The notes under the pieces were generated by a model. It was not told the origin of the DNA and did no database searches. It was given only the letters and a program-made list of their open reading frames with translations. Shown piece by piece: positions 34,762-45,048 of a DNA stretch of 64,000 bases. Positions within the stretch are counted from its first letter, which is position 1; every line of letters starts with the position of its first letter. Origin of the DNA: Diplonema papillatum. Its lineage: Eukaryota; Euglenozoa; Diplonemea; Diplonemida; Diplonemidae. The translations under genes were made by a program, and so were the position numbers. Location: positions 62,001-126,000 of the forward strand of contig JAPJBO010000153.1 in NCBI GenBank assembly GCA_030068145.1, read 5' to 3'.

Positions 34762-34901
34762 GAGCGTACAAAACAAAGCTATTCTGGTTGTGTGAGCGCA
34801 GGATTGCTTTTATCTGCTGCCGTTGATGACAGAAGCCTTTGGTTGTATAGCCAGCCCAATAATACGCTGGTCGTTGATCTCAAGACTGCGGAGGCGGTGA
34901 G
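34762..34901 (+). CDS. Possible isolated exon, beta-propeller-like
   Basis: Between a CGTAG acceptor and a GTGCGT donor the plus strand reads open, with LLLSAAVDDRSLWLYSQP and NNTLVVDLKTAEAVR. This resembles a strand pair of a WD40- or PQQ-type propeller. A following frame at 34939-35147 reads naturally (GTAGGVRVKTSSFTVVHKG) but does not join in phase, and the minus strand there is open as well. It may be a gene fragment. I would not assign a function. Confidence 0.25.
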
Positions 34902-37699
34902 GTGCGTTGTTGCTTGGTGAATAAACTCCCATGCACAGGTATCGTAAACGGGACTGCTGGCGGCGTACGCGTCAAAACGTCCTCTTTCACAGTCGTGCAC
35001 AAGGGGACGCTCAGGTTCTGCACAACAACGACTTTCCTTTCCGCCTTTGACAGCCCCTCAAAACTCGCGATGTTGGGGACCTCGTGTTCTTGCTGCACTG
35101 TATCCAAACCCTGTGACATATATCGTCGGTCCGTCGCCCACAAATGAAAAGACTGGTATTCATAAGGCAAGAACGCTAATCACTAGAGTGAGTCAATCAC
35201 ATTCTGAATCGGAGCAGCACTCCGCTCTAGTCACATAGCTAACTACGTCCTGTCTGCTTTGCGGCGATTCCACAGCTATCTGTCCAACCACTTTGAACCC
35301 CGGTCGTGTCCAAGACCCTCGCAAAACGCCGGCGGTTGGCAACCCTTCAGGAACACGTCCGGATACCCGTGTTTCGAAACAGCGTTTTTCTCTTGCTCTG
35401 GCTCAGAAGGGTCCGCAGAATCCGCGAAAGCCACCGACCGCAGATCTTTTCCAGGAATGCCCCAGCGACGGCAAGGCGTCTTCGAACCTGAACCGCGTTT
35501 CACACGAAGAAGGCGCCCTTTGAGGCGAACTACCATAGACGAGAAGAAACCAGCCTCCGGTGCCCATGGACGTAGGGCTTTCCGTCTGGGATATTCGCAT
35601 CTACCAACACCAAGTAATCAAAACCAAAGGTTGTCTGCTCTCGGGAGAAGGCCGAAGTCTTCCTCTTCGAGCGCTACGTCTTCTTCCACTCCAGCCGTCT
35701 CCTTCGCGTCGCCGACGTGCGTGACCGAGCATTTTATGACGCTTCTCAAGCCGTCTACACCCTGATACAAGGTGTACCAGAAGAATTTCTGAAAGGACCA
35801 TAAAGGACCCATAAAAGATTTGCCGAAAACACGGGGATCAGCGTCAGATTCCCAAAACTGGAAACCAACCACGCAGGTCGCCCCAAAAACGCTCTGAAAA
35901 TCTAGAAAAAAAGTAGTCGGGTGCTCGTTTAGGCTCGAAGAATGGCCGCAGAATGCGGAAACGAGGAAACCCCACCTCCACAGTGACGTTCCGATAATGA
36001 ACGCCATGTGCTGGCCTAAAATCGTTTGGACACTCAGTCAGCCACCAGCTGCATATTGAGTATACACATGTAGCCCCTCCCCGTATTGCCGAGTGCCTGC
36101 GTACTTCGTTTTTTTCGTTTTTGGGGGGTACCATTGTAATTCACGTTTCATCGGGACAGTCGGATGGAACTGCATTGCAATGCCTCAAACTATCACTTTC
36201 CACCACGGTCGGTCAGGCCCATCCCTGTGTCCTAGAGCTGCGTATGTTGCCTTTCACGGTAATGCAGACCTTCGCCACAGATTCTCTGGTTTCTGACCTA
36301 AGACCTTGACCGTGTATCGCGGTATACCACGGTCTGTCAGGAATGGATGGACCGGCTTTGGAACAGACACTTTCCGGACAACAACAGTTCGGGAGCGGTC
36401 ATTTGTCTTTGTTGCGGTGGAATTGCGCTTAAACAGGCGAGCGCTGCGGGGGGAAAAGGGAACTAGACGTGAGGAACAAGTTGGATAAACTTCCTTTTCG
36501 CTGGCACGAAAAGGATGAGAAGGCCCACGGGGGGGCTCTAACCTTGCGCCAATACGTTTTCCGAGGCCGAGTCCATCAGTGAAGCCTTCTGCTGAGCATA
36601 GAACCCCCAGTTCGCTGGGTTTAGAGTTCCCTGTTGGTCACCGAGATCGCATGTGTATCCCACGCGCTCGGCATTTTTCTTCGTACACCCCCCGCGTGCA
36701 CATTTCCTGGCACCAGTGCACCGTGTGCTAGCTAGGCACACGCATGTCAGTTCTTTTCGAGGCGGCTGGCATGCCGGCGGGGTGGCGCCAAGGAGAAAAC
36801 CACGTCTCCCTGAGCCTCGAACTCCCAGCGCTGGTTGCAAGATCGCAAAGTGATCGACGAATGAAACAAAGAGAACGGACGCAGCTCAAAGACCGATTCT
36901 CGCGACGGTTGGACGCCCCAGCCCTGTCTTTCTTCCATTTCTGAGCAACATGCGGACATCCCGTAGTCGATGCGTCGATGCCTTCGGTGAGCAACGGATG
37001 TATCCGTTCGGCCGACACGCACCAAATCGGGGAAAGCGGCGTGGGCGAAAAGAAAGAGTAGCGGAGCCCCCGTTCTCCGCGGAATAAACGCAGCTGCGTT
37101 TGCATTCGACCGATCCGAGTGTGCCACTCGGCAATCGTTCGGATGATATGCGCGATCCGTTTGGCGATGAAATGAAATGACTTGCCGACTGCCTCAGATT
37201 TGCTCGGGTCGACCAGAATATGAATGCGTTGAGGAGGTGACCCGCGGCATCGTCAGCGAAGGGTAAGTGTCGGCGTCTTCGGACAACGTCCTTGCTCCCG
37301 CTGGCCTGACGTGGTTAAACGCTCGCAGGCTCATGTCAGACACAGCGATTTGAGTCTAACACGTGCCAAAGGACTGGATTGCAATCGTCGGCGAACCCGC
37401 TACTCACCAGGAGTGAGTCAATCACACAAAAAGATGAAAAATAAATGATGCAGGGCATCGCACTCCGCCTCGATCATCTCAAATGGCGGTGCTACATTCA
37501 TGAAGGAACCTGACTGGAACGATGCATGACTGGCATACTTGCAGGAGAAGATGCTCCTGGTGCCATTAAGAACCCGTGTGGAACGCAACAGGCTGCCGAC
37601 GGCAGCCGTCGCGTGAGGTACGTCCATCATAATCGGACGATTGCGTATTGCAGCGAAAGAAGAAAGGTTCTGCGGACCTGAACGTCAACCGCTGGTCCC
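34902..37699. other. Intergenic, repeats and weak frames
   Basis: No firmly supported gene. Minus-strand 35618-35765 encodes an acidic peptide (GVEEDVALEEEDFGLLPR) that could be an exon. 35860-35950 is a dispersed repeat shared with 57620-57720 and, inverted, 63770-63870 (accaaccac...ggtcgccccaaaa...tggtcgg). Frames at 36538-37134 overlap on several strands with biased composition. Confidence 0.4.
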
Positions 37700-38335
37700 C
37701 TGCCCGGGAGGGCACAGGTCGCATGCCTCGAATCTTTCTGCTCAAATCGTCCCCGTGCTGTCGTGGTGCGATGGCAATCGCGCCCCGCGTTGTGCTCGTG
37801 TCCAGCATTGCTGGACCACGACCTAGATGGATTTCATGTGCGCGTCGTATTCTTCGCCCAGGTGGATGCGGTCCACCGCGCTGGGGACGTCTTCGATGGC
37901 GTACCAGTACGACAGCGAGTGCAACTCGCGACGACGACGTCGAAGGCGGGGGACCCGAGGCGTTCGTTGCACGTCCATGCGCTCCTGGTACAGTTCGGCC
38001 TCAGATATCGGGTTCTGGAGGGCACAGGTAGCATGCCTCACGTGCACATTCCTCATCACAGAATCTTTCTGCCCAAATCCTCCCTGTCGTGGTGCGATGG
38101 CAATCTCGCGCCCTGCGTTGTGCTCGTGTCCAGCGTTGCTGAACACGACCTAGATGGGTTTCATGTGCGCGTCGTAGTCTTCGCCCAGGTGGATGCGGTC
38201 CACCGCGCTGGGGACGTCTTCGATGGCGTACCAGTACGACAGCGAGTGCAGCTCGACGACGACGTCGAAGGCGGGGGACCCGAGGCGTTCGTTGCACGCC
38301 TTCCGCGACGCGTTGCGCTCCATGCGCTCCTGGTA
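37700..38335. repeat. Tandem duplication of a Ycf45-like 3' exon end and its flank
   Basis: Two direct copies of about 325 bp (about 37700-38020 and 38025-38340) share GGTGCGATGGCAATC, GCGTTGTGCTCGTGTCCAGC, CACGACCTAGATGG and GGATGCGGTCCACCGCGCTG. The right copy is contiguous with the solitary exon at 38150-38549. The left copy holds only the last ~60 codons of the exon and has diverged. Confidence 0.8.
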
Positions 38336-38549
38336 CGCGAGGATGACCGGCTGGCGGCCGCCGACCAGTTCGACGGACTTTTTGTTGTTGACGACCGTCC
38401 GCAGCGAGTCAGCGTGCACCGTCGCGATGACCGAAACGCCCCGCGTCGCGGCGTCGACGGCCGCCTCGACGTCCTCCTGCGACATGAGCTCGTCGACGAT
38501 CAGCCACTGGGGACCGTGGTGCGCGATCGCCTCCAGAACTGCTGCCGGC
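38150..38549 (-). pseudogene. Ycf45/SpoIIIAA-like terminal exon, locus 3 (orphan)
   Basis: Encodes LEAIAHHGPQWLIVDELMSQ, then GVSVIATVHADSLRTVV, LVGGRQPVILAYQERMER and RLGSPAFDVVVELHSLSY, ending DYDAHMKPI and TAG at 38152-38150. This matches exon 5 of the 7.5-11 kb gene (Walker B region to the C-terminus). I find no P-loop exon upstream (to the right), so the locus is probably a gene fragment, or its other exons are far away. The exon itself has no stop or frameshift. In the tandem copy (37823-38010) the exon is truncated. Confidence 0.75.
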
Positions 38550-38559
38550 TGAGCCGCGC

Positions 38560-38940
38560 TGCGTGTTGCGTTTTTTTTTTAGATTTTTACTACGTTTTTT
38601 TGTGTTACCGTCGATCCCGAAGGACGATCAGTTTGGTGTCTTGCGACCTTTGTTTGTTTGGCAAGGAGTTTTGGTGACGCGCTTTAGTTTGAGGAAGAAA
38701 ATAAGAAATAAGATGCCAAAATCAGTTTACTCGCCCTCTTACCGGGTGCTCAATTCGCTTCTCAGCCAGTTTGCCCACTCTGCGGCCTTGTCTTCCGACT
38801 CTTGTACTCGTATCCGCTCGCAGACGCTCTTCATTTTTTTTTTTTTTTCCCGACGACAACTAGTGTCAGACTAGCCTACCCGAAGGCAGTTGATTTCTTT
38901 AGGCGAGGTTTCTCTACCGGCGGAATTTGTTTAGGTTAGC

Positions 38941-38972
<32 letters not shown>

Positions 38973-39496
38973 TAACCCGGAAAAAATGCTTTACGCACGA
39001 CCCCCGTGGACTAAGCGGAGAGTGTGGGACTACGTTCGTGGAGCTATGGTGGCCGAACGCTACCCACTAAAACAACCGGGGGCCCTTAGAGACTGCTGCT
39101 GAGGAGGCCATCCCCCGTGACTCCCCCGGTTTAGGTTAGCGTTTTTTTTTTTTTCCCGCAGGGGTTTTTCCACTCACCAGTTTCGGGCCAAACCCGTGGT
39201 GAAAAAAAAATTTCACTCCGACAGAAAAGTTTTTCTGCCGGTGTGGTGTGGTGTGGGTGCCAGTCGACACGTGCCTGTGTCTGTCTGTGTGTGGTACGCG
39301 TCGTTGACCTCGTAGCCCCATAAGCGGGGGTCCCTCTGGCCCTTCACCCCACTCAAGTTTGGGGTGCTAGCTCACTCCCTACCCTCTTGCTCCTCTTCAG
39401 ATCAAGCAGGAAACGGATTCAGAGAACATGCAGAACAGCTACACATGATGCCGTGAACGATGTAAGTAGAAGATGTAAGTAGAAATCACAAAGGGT
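38560..39496. other. Intergenic with poly-T tracts and element fragments
   Basis: Long T runs at 38570-38580, 38835-38848, 38942-38971 and 39142-39154. 38605-38690 (taccgtcgatcccgaagg) matches part of the inverted-repeat element at 44980-45040. 38855-38925 (gtgtcagac...agcctacccgaaggcag) matches 24925-24990. No gene is seen. Confidence 0.6.
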
Positions 39497-40516
39497 TCAT
39501 GCTGAAAGGCCAATTTTGCGCCTCTTGCGCTTAGCTCCTTCCGGGGCGTTGTCGAGATCGCCAGCAAGGTACATGGTCCGCAGGGTCACGGCCGACAATC
39601 CCTGAGCAAACAGGTCTATCACTTCCTCGGCAGTTTCGTCGCTCATTTCCTTGTTGTCGGCATCAACAATGCGGAACATGGCCCAGAGTGTCGTGTTCAA
39701 CAAGCGGTTTCGTAGCCTAGTCTTCACCCGAGCCAACGTGCTGAACTGACGCTCGCTCTCTGCCGACGAGGTTACAACTGTCTGCGCCAATTCAACAAGT
39801 ACTTGCAAGGCCGGCATCCGAGTGCCTGCACAACCTTGGGGGGCAAACGCCTGGAATACAGCATCTGGTGTGTTACGGCGACGAAGTACTTCTTTGAGCA
39901 AAGTCCAGTCAGCAATCAGCTCGTCACGTGTGGAAGTCAAGAGAGGGGTGCCGACCTTCGTTTTCGTTTCGAACTCGGTGTCACTGTATGTTGGCCTTGG
40001 CATTTTCTCAGTGGCGGCCTCCACCACAACATATTCCCTGTAAGTGACAGTTCCTGGCTGACACAAAAACTCATGGAGTTTGGTGATGGACTCGTCACCA
40101 TAGTCTGTGACATGGGCATTAGCAGGCCAGACCTTCCGGTCGAAGATAGCAAAGTGACGCAAGATACCCTTGAACTCAAACCGTTTCTTTGTAGCACTCA
40201 GCAGAGCTTTGATGTACGGGGTCGCCACAGTGGAATGAAAGATTGTGAAAGCGCCCGGACTGAGAGCCACACCCGTTGCTGCGTAGAAAGACTTGCGCCA
40301 GGTTCCGTAATACTTGGTTACCTTCTTTGCCCTGTCTTCCGTTTGTAGCAGTTCGAGTTCTGCTTCGAGGAGGTCTGCTTCACGACACACATCTGCGACA
40401 GTTGTCCCAGTGTTCTGGAACACAAGGGAGACAGCATGCATCTTTTGCAGAACATCGCAAGTGAGCACTGGACACTGGTTGACTCGATTTCCGCCTTTAA
40501 TACGGTCCGCATCATA
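39497..40516 (-). CDS. hAT-family transposase, C-terminal two thirds
   Basis: The minus frame extends from about 40753, but the part before 40516 translates the GT/GGG-rich minisatellite and is probably not protein. The remaining ~340 residues read as a ZMYM/TTF-type hAT transposase: LEAELELLQTEDRAKKVTKY, FKGILRHFAIFDRKVWPANA, DWTLLKEVLRRR, then the dimerisation block LVELAQTVVTSSAESERQFS with TLARVKTRLRNRLLNTTL, ending KRKRRKIGLSA. The N-terminal zinc-finger and first catalytic Asp region are not seen, so it is 5'-truncated or has upstream exons lost to the repeat. No internal stop is present. Its own termini were not found; a non-autonomous hAT element lies 330 bp away. Confidence 0.75.
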   Translation of the reverse strand, partial: YDADRIKGGNRVNQCPVLTCDVLQKMHAVSLVFQNTGTTVADVCREADLLEAELELLQTEDRAKKVTKYYGTWRKSFYAATGVALSPGAFTIFHSTVATPYIKALLSATKKRFEFKGILRHFAIFDRKVWPANAHVTDYGDESITKLHEFLCQPGTVTYREYVVVEAATEKMPRPTYSDTEFETKTKVGTPLLTSTRDELIADWTLLKEVLRRRNTPDAVFQAFAPQGCAGTRMPALQVLVELAQTVVTSSAESERQFSTLARVKTRLRNRLLNTTLWAMFRIVDADNKEMSDETAEEVIDLFAQGLSAVTLRTMYLAGDLDNAPEGAKRKRRKIGLSA

Positions 40517-40539
40517 CAGACCTGTTGTTGGGCCGCTTA

Positions 40540-40745
40540 AACCACACCCTGACCACACACAACACGCACCCACTTCACCACCAGCCCACCACCCACGCCC
40601 ACCCACACTGTCCACCACAACCCGCGCCCTTACCACCCACAACCCACGCCCCGACCACACACAACACGCACCCACTCCACCACCAGCGCCCACCACCCAC
40701 GCCCACCCACACTGTCCACCACAACCCGCCCCCTGACCACCTACA
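40540..40745. repeat. Minisatellite, CCACCCAC-rich, two long units
   Basis: Two ~115-bp direct units, each with ACACAACACGCACCCACT, GCCCACCACCCACGCCCACC and CACTGTCCACCACAACCCGC. It abuts the 5' side of the hAT transposase frame. Confidence 0.85.
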
Positions 40746-40845
40746 CCCAGCAACGCAAAATCCCTTTAGTTAAAAAAATTTTTTTTACCAAGCCCATTTT
40801 GGGAATTTTTTTTTTTTAGTGAATTTTTTTTTTTTTCACTAAAGG

Positions 40846-41542
40846 CAGGGGTTAAGTTAGGATTTTCTTTTTAGCTCTATTCCCGGTTTTCCCGGTTTTT
40901 GCCTGTCAGCGCTGCACTGCGGTTCGGACGCGTTCCCGGCCCTCATTCGCATCCCCGGGGCCACGTTTCCGGCCTGCGGCGGCATCGGCCTTCGGCCGCG
41001 CCTCCTTGCCCTACACATGTACCCGCCATTTCACCAGCGATGCTGCAACGTGGTAACACCATGCCGCTGCGCCCAAGCGTGCCCGCTCAGTTGCAAAACA
41101 GAGAACGGGAGAAGCCTACAGGTGCAACAAGTAAACTGCAAGTCAGGGGAGGAAACAGCAGAGACCCAAACAGGGAGGTAGACGATGGCTTCGGAATCTT
41201 TGTTTACGTGTAGCGATACCGCTGGTCATCAGATCCACCAGCTCTTTTCACAACTCTTTCTCAGGGTCATGGCGTGTTCTTGGGCAGCTTTGAGGTCTTC
41301 GAGAGACGTATATGCAAGCTTTCTTTCCCCAGAAGTAAAGGTCTCTACGTACGAGGAAAGAACGTCATTTGGAATGCCATCCGCGGTGCAGAATAGTAGT
41401 GCACTGCAGCAGTGCAGTGTAGTAGTGAACAAGCCGGTTCCGGGCTGGGGCGAATTCCACTTTTTTTTTTTTTTTTTCCAAAACCGGGTTTAGCCGAAAG
41501 CCGATTTTGGAAACCGGAAAACCGGCCCTAACTTAAACCCTG
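40846..41542. mobile_element. Non-autonomous hAT-like element
   Basis: 697 bp, starting CAGGGGTTAAGTTAGG and ending CCTAACTTAAACCCTG (imperfect terminal inverted repeats with hAT-typical CAGGG tips). It is flanked by the direct repeat CTAAAGG at 40839-40845 and 41543-41549. Subterminal CCGGTTTT motifs are repeated near both ends. The interior has a plus frame at 40899-41213 and a minus frame at 41229-41432 (SLEDLKAAQEHAMTLRKSCE), neither transposase-like, so it is probably mobilised in trans. Confidence 0.75.
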
Positions 41543-41676
41543 CTAAAGGGGAAAATCCCTGGTTTTCCCCCTTCCGTTGATATTGTTAGTCATTCACTCT
41601 CCCTTTTCCCTACCGGACCCCTTCTCTTTCCACTTCTTCCTCTTCCGTTGCCCCCCACACAAGACGCAGTGCTGAT

Positions 41677-43890
41677 TTACTCGAGATATCTCAAAACTAG
41701 CGAGGACCACCGTGCCGCTAACGGGTCGTCGCACAGGACCTTCACGCGTTTCGCCACGTGCCGGATCGTGTCTCTTCGTTTCTTTGCAAAGTGCGCGAGC
41801 AGTCCCTTCAGTTGTGGCGGGTCGGTGGGGTATGCGTGACGGATGTCGGACACTTCGTTGTGCGTCGCATCATCTGCGAGCAGGACGTGTTGCGCGTTGG
41901 CCAGCGCCGCGCACCGCTTGCAGGCGATCCGGGTGGCTCGCGGCATCACCGCTCGCCGGATAATCGCTTGCAAGAGGTCCACGGCGCCGGGCAGTGCTTC
42001 GAGGGAGCGGAGCGTACTCCCCTTCGTTGTCTCCGCCGACGCAAGTTCCCGTATGCTCCTCGTCGCCGTCTTTGTCCGGCTGTACTGCCACACGCGCTTC
42101 ACGTACCGAATGGGGCTCTCCAGCTGCGGGAAGTCCTCTGCGGCGTAACAGCAAACAGCTCTTACCCCGTTCTTCCGATACAGGAGCTCAACGTCCAGAA
42201 CCGGAAGTCTCTCCTGGAGGGCCCGCGTCGCCGCCTCATCTGCGCCGTTGATGTCGGTGTTGTCGGCGTGTCCCTTACCCCATCGGAGGCACTGCTCATA
42301 CTCGCCGACCACGCCTGCCACGGGGTCACCGGGCTCCTTTCGGCGGATTCGCAGGATGGCCGCTTCGCTGTCGCTGTACCACGAAACCCTCTCGGGGGCG
42401 ACATCCCACCGTCTCAGCACGGTTGCCAACAGCATCATTGCCGCCAGTTCGGTCTCTGTGCTCGAGGTCACGGTTCCGCTTAGCAGGCAGCCGAAGGACA
42501 TCGTTCCGAAATTGACTCCGGCGGACCCGCGCGATTCGTCCTCGAGAAAACCCCCATCGCTCGCCACCACAACATCATGCGTCAACAAGAATTCCCGGCC
42601 CAGCATCACGTCGATCTGCGAGAGTATGTCCTCTCCCACGGCTGTTTGTCGGGGGGGCCTTCGACGGAAGCCTGCTACAGGGAGGGCGTCCCTTTCTTCG
42701 TTGGGTCGGTGAGCCAGGTACGCCCGCGTTCGTTGAAGTGCCGCGTAATGTTCCACGTTCGGGCACGCGAAGCCGTCCTTGCACCATGCAAATTCCTTAA
42801 TCCCTCTACTGTGGCGATGCTTCGGGAAGAGACTTGCGTGAGAAGCTACCAGCTTGGGTGCTCTTGGGTCGAAGCAGGAGGATAGGCAGTGCATGGACAG
42901 GGTGGGCAGTACGTGGCTGCGGAAGAAGGCACACTTACGTCTTGTCGAGCGGTAGACGTGGGAGTTGGTGAAGTCTACCAGGCGTGCCAGCCTTTCCAAG
43001 TTCTTCGCGTCATTCTCGCACCCTCTCGTTCGTCTGTCCGCGTGCAGGCAGGCCCCCAGCAGTTTTGCGCGGTTCACGGTCTCGCGGTGAGGTTCAGTGC
43101 TCCACACGAAGGGAGTCTTCGCCAATACAAGGATCTTGTCTTCAGCCAGCTCCAACCCTTTCGACGCCGACCACGATTGGAGCGCCCCAAAAGTAGCTGG
43201 GAGGCGTGACCTTGTTGTTCGGGCCACCAGATCATCGACGTACGCCCGGGTCTCTTCCCTCGGGGGGGGCTCGCAGGTGTACAGTACGAAGAGGAGTACG
43301 CTGAGGGGTGAGCCTTGGAGTACGCCTCGCCCCAAGCCGACCGGCGGGGTAAACCCGTCGTAGTGAACAATCGTCACCTCCTGGCCCTCGATTACCCTTG
43401 CTACTGTCTTCGCCCATTCGGGGCCAAGCAGCCTCTCTACTGTCTGTATCAGCCTTCCGTGCGGAATCGAGTCGAAGGCGGCCCGGACGTCTACCAGGAG
43501 CAGCAAGCGCTCGTCGTCTTCCTCAGAACCCATCTCTGATTCCAGCCACTCCCGTGCATGGAGGACCACCTGCGCCGCCCCGCTTTGCCTACCGCATCCG
43601 AACTGGAACTCGTGCATCTGGACCAATGACTGTACCAACGGTTTCATCTTCAGATACAAAGCCGAGTGCTGCAGCTTTGCAAAGAGAGGCATTATTGCAA
43701 TAGGCCGGTACCCCCTCGGATCCGACGTTCGCATCGCCTTCCCCTTCCAGAATAAGGAAATCCAAGACACTTTTTTTTTACATAAGCGCCAGCTTGAAAG
43801 GAAATGCTCGACGATGCTGCCCGACAAAGAACAGAAGGGATCCAAAGTGCTGTAACTACCGAACCACGTGTTGAACGGACGTGAGGTCAT
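41677..43890 (-). CDS. Non-LTR reverse transcriptase with RNase H (5'-truncated)
   Basis: A 737-codon frame without stops. RT core: GYRPIAIMPLFAKLQ (about 60-75), motif A VDVRAAFDSIPHGRL (133-147), motif B GRGVLQGSPLSVLLF (187-201), catalytic YVDD (217-220). RNase H: ASDGGFLED (Asp 445), STETELAAMM (Glu 479-481), YSDSEAAI (Asp 507) and GHADNTDINGADEA (His 541, Asp 551). It ends with a possible CX2C..H..H zinc motif (CKRCAALANAQH). No endonuclease domain is in frame. The first ~35 residues come from a separate repeat (43780-43960, also at 57360-57540), so real homology starts near VSWISLFWKG, suggesting 5' truncation. Catalytic residues look intact. It probably copied its RNA into this island. 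Confidence 0.85.
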   Translation of the reverse strand: MTSRPFNTWFGSYSTLDPFCSLSGSIVEHFLSSWRLCKKKVSWISLFWKGKAMRTSDPRGYRPIAIMPLFAKLQHSALYLKMKPLVQSLVQMHEFQFGCGRQSGAAQVVLHAREWLESEMGSEEDDERLLLLVDVRAAFDSIPHGRLIQTVERLLGPEWAKTVARVIEGQEVTIVHYDGFTPPVGLGRGVLQGSPLSVLLFVLYTCEPPPREETRAYVDDLVARTTRSRLPATFGALQSWSASKGLELAEDKILVLAKTPFVWSTEPHRETVNRAKLLGACLHADRRTRGCENDAKNLERLARLVDFTNSHVYRSTRRKCAFFRSHVLPTLSMHCLSSCFDPRAPKLVASHASLFPKHRHSRGIKEFAWCKDGFACPNVEHYAALQRTRAYLAHRPNEERDALPVAGFRRRPPRQTAVGEDILSQIDVMLGREFLLTHDVVVASDGGFLEDESRGSAGVNFGTMSFGCLLSGTVTSSTETELAAMMLLATVLRRWDVAPERVSWYSDSEAAILRIRRKEPGDPVAGVVGEYEQCLRWGKGHADNTDINGADEAATRALQERLPVLDVELLYRKNGVRAVCCYAAEDFPQLESPIRYVKRVWQYSRTKTATRSIRELASAETTKGSTLRSLEALPGAVDLLQAIIRRAVMPRATRIACKRCAALANAQHVLLADDATHNEVSDIRHAYPTDPPQLKGLLAHFAKKRRDTIRHVAKRVKVLCDDPLAARWSSLVLRYLE

Positions 43891-43960
43891 GCGGGTCTAC
43901 CCCTACACGACAAATCACACAAACACAACAGGTCAAAAGTCCTGAGTGAGAGTGTAAGCG
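43780..43960. repeat. Dispersed repeat at RT 5' end (copy at 57360-57540)
   Basis: Shares ACATAAGCGCCAGCTTG, AAATGCTCGAC, GACAAAGAAC, AAGTGCTGTAACTAC and CTACACGACAA with 57360-57540, same orientation. The copies differ by small indels, so the ATG of the RT frame falls in repeat sequence rather than RT. Confidence 0.75.
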
Positions 43961-44344
43961 AAGAACAAATCAGATTGTGTTTGTATTGTATTTGCCCCTT
44001 ACCTCTATATTTCCCCCCTTCCATTCGGAGTCGAAGCAGCTACGTCGAGTATTTTTTTAATAGTACATCTCAGTAACATCTGTACTGACGGGAACATTTC
44101 CGGAACGACGGTTGCACATGAAAGAGAAAACGAAGCCAACGAAAAAGTTAGCTAATACAGGAAAACCCCCCCCAGAGAGGTTTATACCCTGTACACGCGA
44201 AGAACAAGAAACGTTGGCCCTATCATTTTCATCACCTTTGGTCAGTTGATGCTGATCGTCCGTTGCTTCGTTTATGAGTGCAAGCCCCAACTCCGGAAAT
44301 GTTCTAGACTCACTTGAGAATTCCGGGGGGTGCAGGGGGTCTCC

Positions 44345-44425
44345 GTGTGGCCGTTGTTAAAATGGGGTTCTAGACTGTTTCTTGTAGCAAGCGGTCGGTT
44401 TTTTGAAGTCTCCGTTTGACTTGAT
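44345..44425. repeat. Dispersed 60-bp motif (AGTCTCCGGGTGACC family), inside the 44-45 kb element
   Basis: Contains a ttttttgaagtctccg segment followed by tttgacttgatgaggcgggg, resembling 9290-9345 and 2300-2350. Confidence 0.5.
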
Positions 44426-44739
44426 GAGGCGGGGGGTTTTCCTTTTGTGCTGTTAGAGCAGGGCCTGGGCAGTGTGTTTGCATTCCTTTTCGTACTTTGT
44501 GTCGCTTTTTCTTACGGGTTCTCTTAGAGCAAGAAAGGGCTATATGGTTACGGGTTTGCATATTTGGTGTACACTCTTCGTTGTGGGTTATGGCTAGCCA
44601 TGTCCGGGACTGTTTTTTTGTGTCTAACAAATGCAATTTGTCAAGAACAAAAACAGATCGATGGCAGCGTACTATCCTCACTCCCGTTAGATGAACAAAA
44701 CAGGTGTGAAGGAAGTGCACACAAACAAACGGGACGGAA

Positions 44740-45048
44740 GTGAAAATGCCCGCCGGTCATCGTGACGACATTGATCCTTCTACTGTGAAGTGGAAGGACG
44801 TGGCCGCGGTTGAGTGGCCCACGGAGGAGACGAAAGCTAATGAAAGAACAACTTGTGTGTTCTATCCCTCATGCGACACCGTGCACGCCGAGGGTGCCAA
44901 TTGTTGCCGGTGTGGTAACAAAGGCGATCAGAGTTGTGACCGACACCAAGTACATTCCTTCGATTTTTGTGCTACCGTCGATCCCGAAGGACGATCAGTT
45001 TGTTGCGACCTTTGTTTGGCAAGGAAGTTGGTGACGCGCTTCAGTTAG
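44740..45048 (+). CDS. Cys-rich ORF inside the inverted-repeat element
   Basis: 102 codons, starting MKMPAGHRDDIDPSTVKWKD. It has nine or ten Cys in the second half (CVFYPSCDTVHAEGANCCRC, GNKGDQSCDRH, CATVDPEGRSVCCDLCLARK), compatible with zinc binding but matching no family I know. It ends just inside the right inverted repeat. DNA for DRHQVHSFDF and VDPEGRS recurs, broken, at 59820, 1920 and 38610, so the ORF seems to be part of the repeat family. It may encode a small element protein or be a remnant of a longer one. Confidence 0.4.
   Translation: MKMPAGHRDDIDPSTVKWKDVAAVEWPTEETKANERTTCVFYPSCDTVHAEGANCCRCGNKGDQSCDRHQVHSFDFCATVDPEGRSVCCDLCLARKLVTRFS

Noticed and set aside
39497..40753. Full 418-codon length of the hAT frame
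   Set aside because: The first ~80 codons translate the minisatellite at 40540-40745 (Gly/Cys/Trp/Val-rich) and are not transposase-like.
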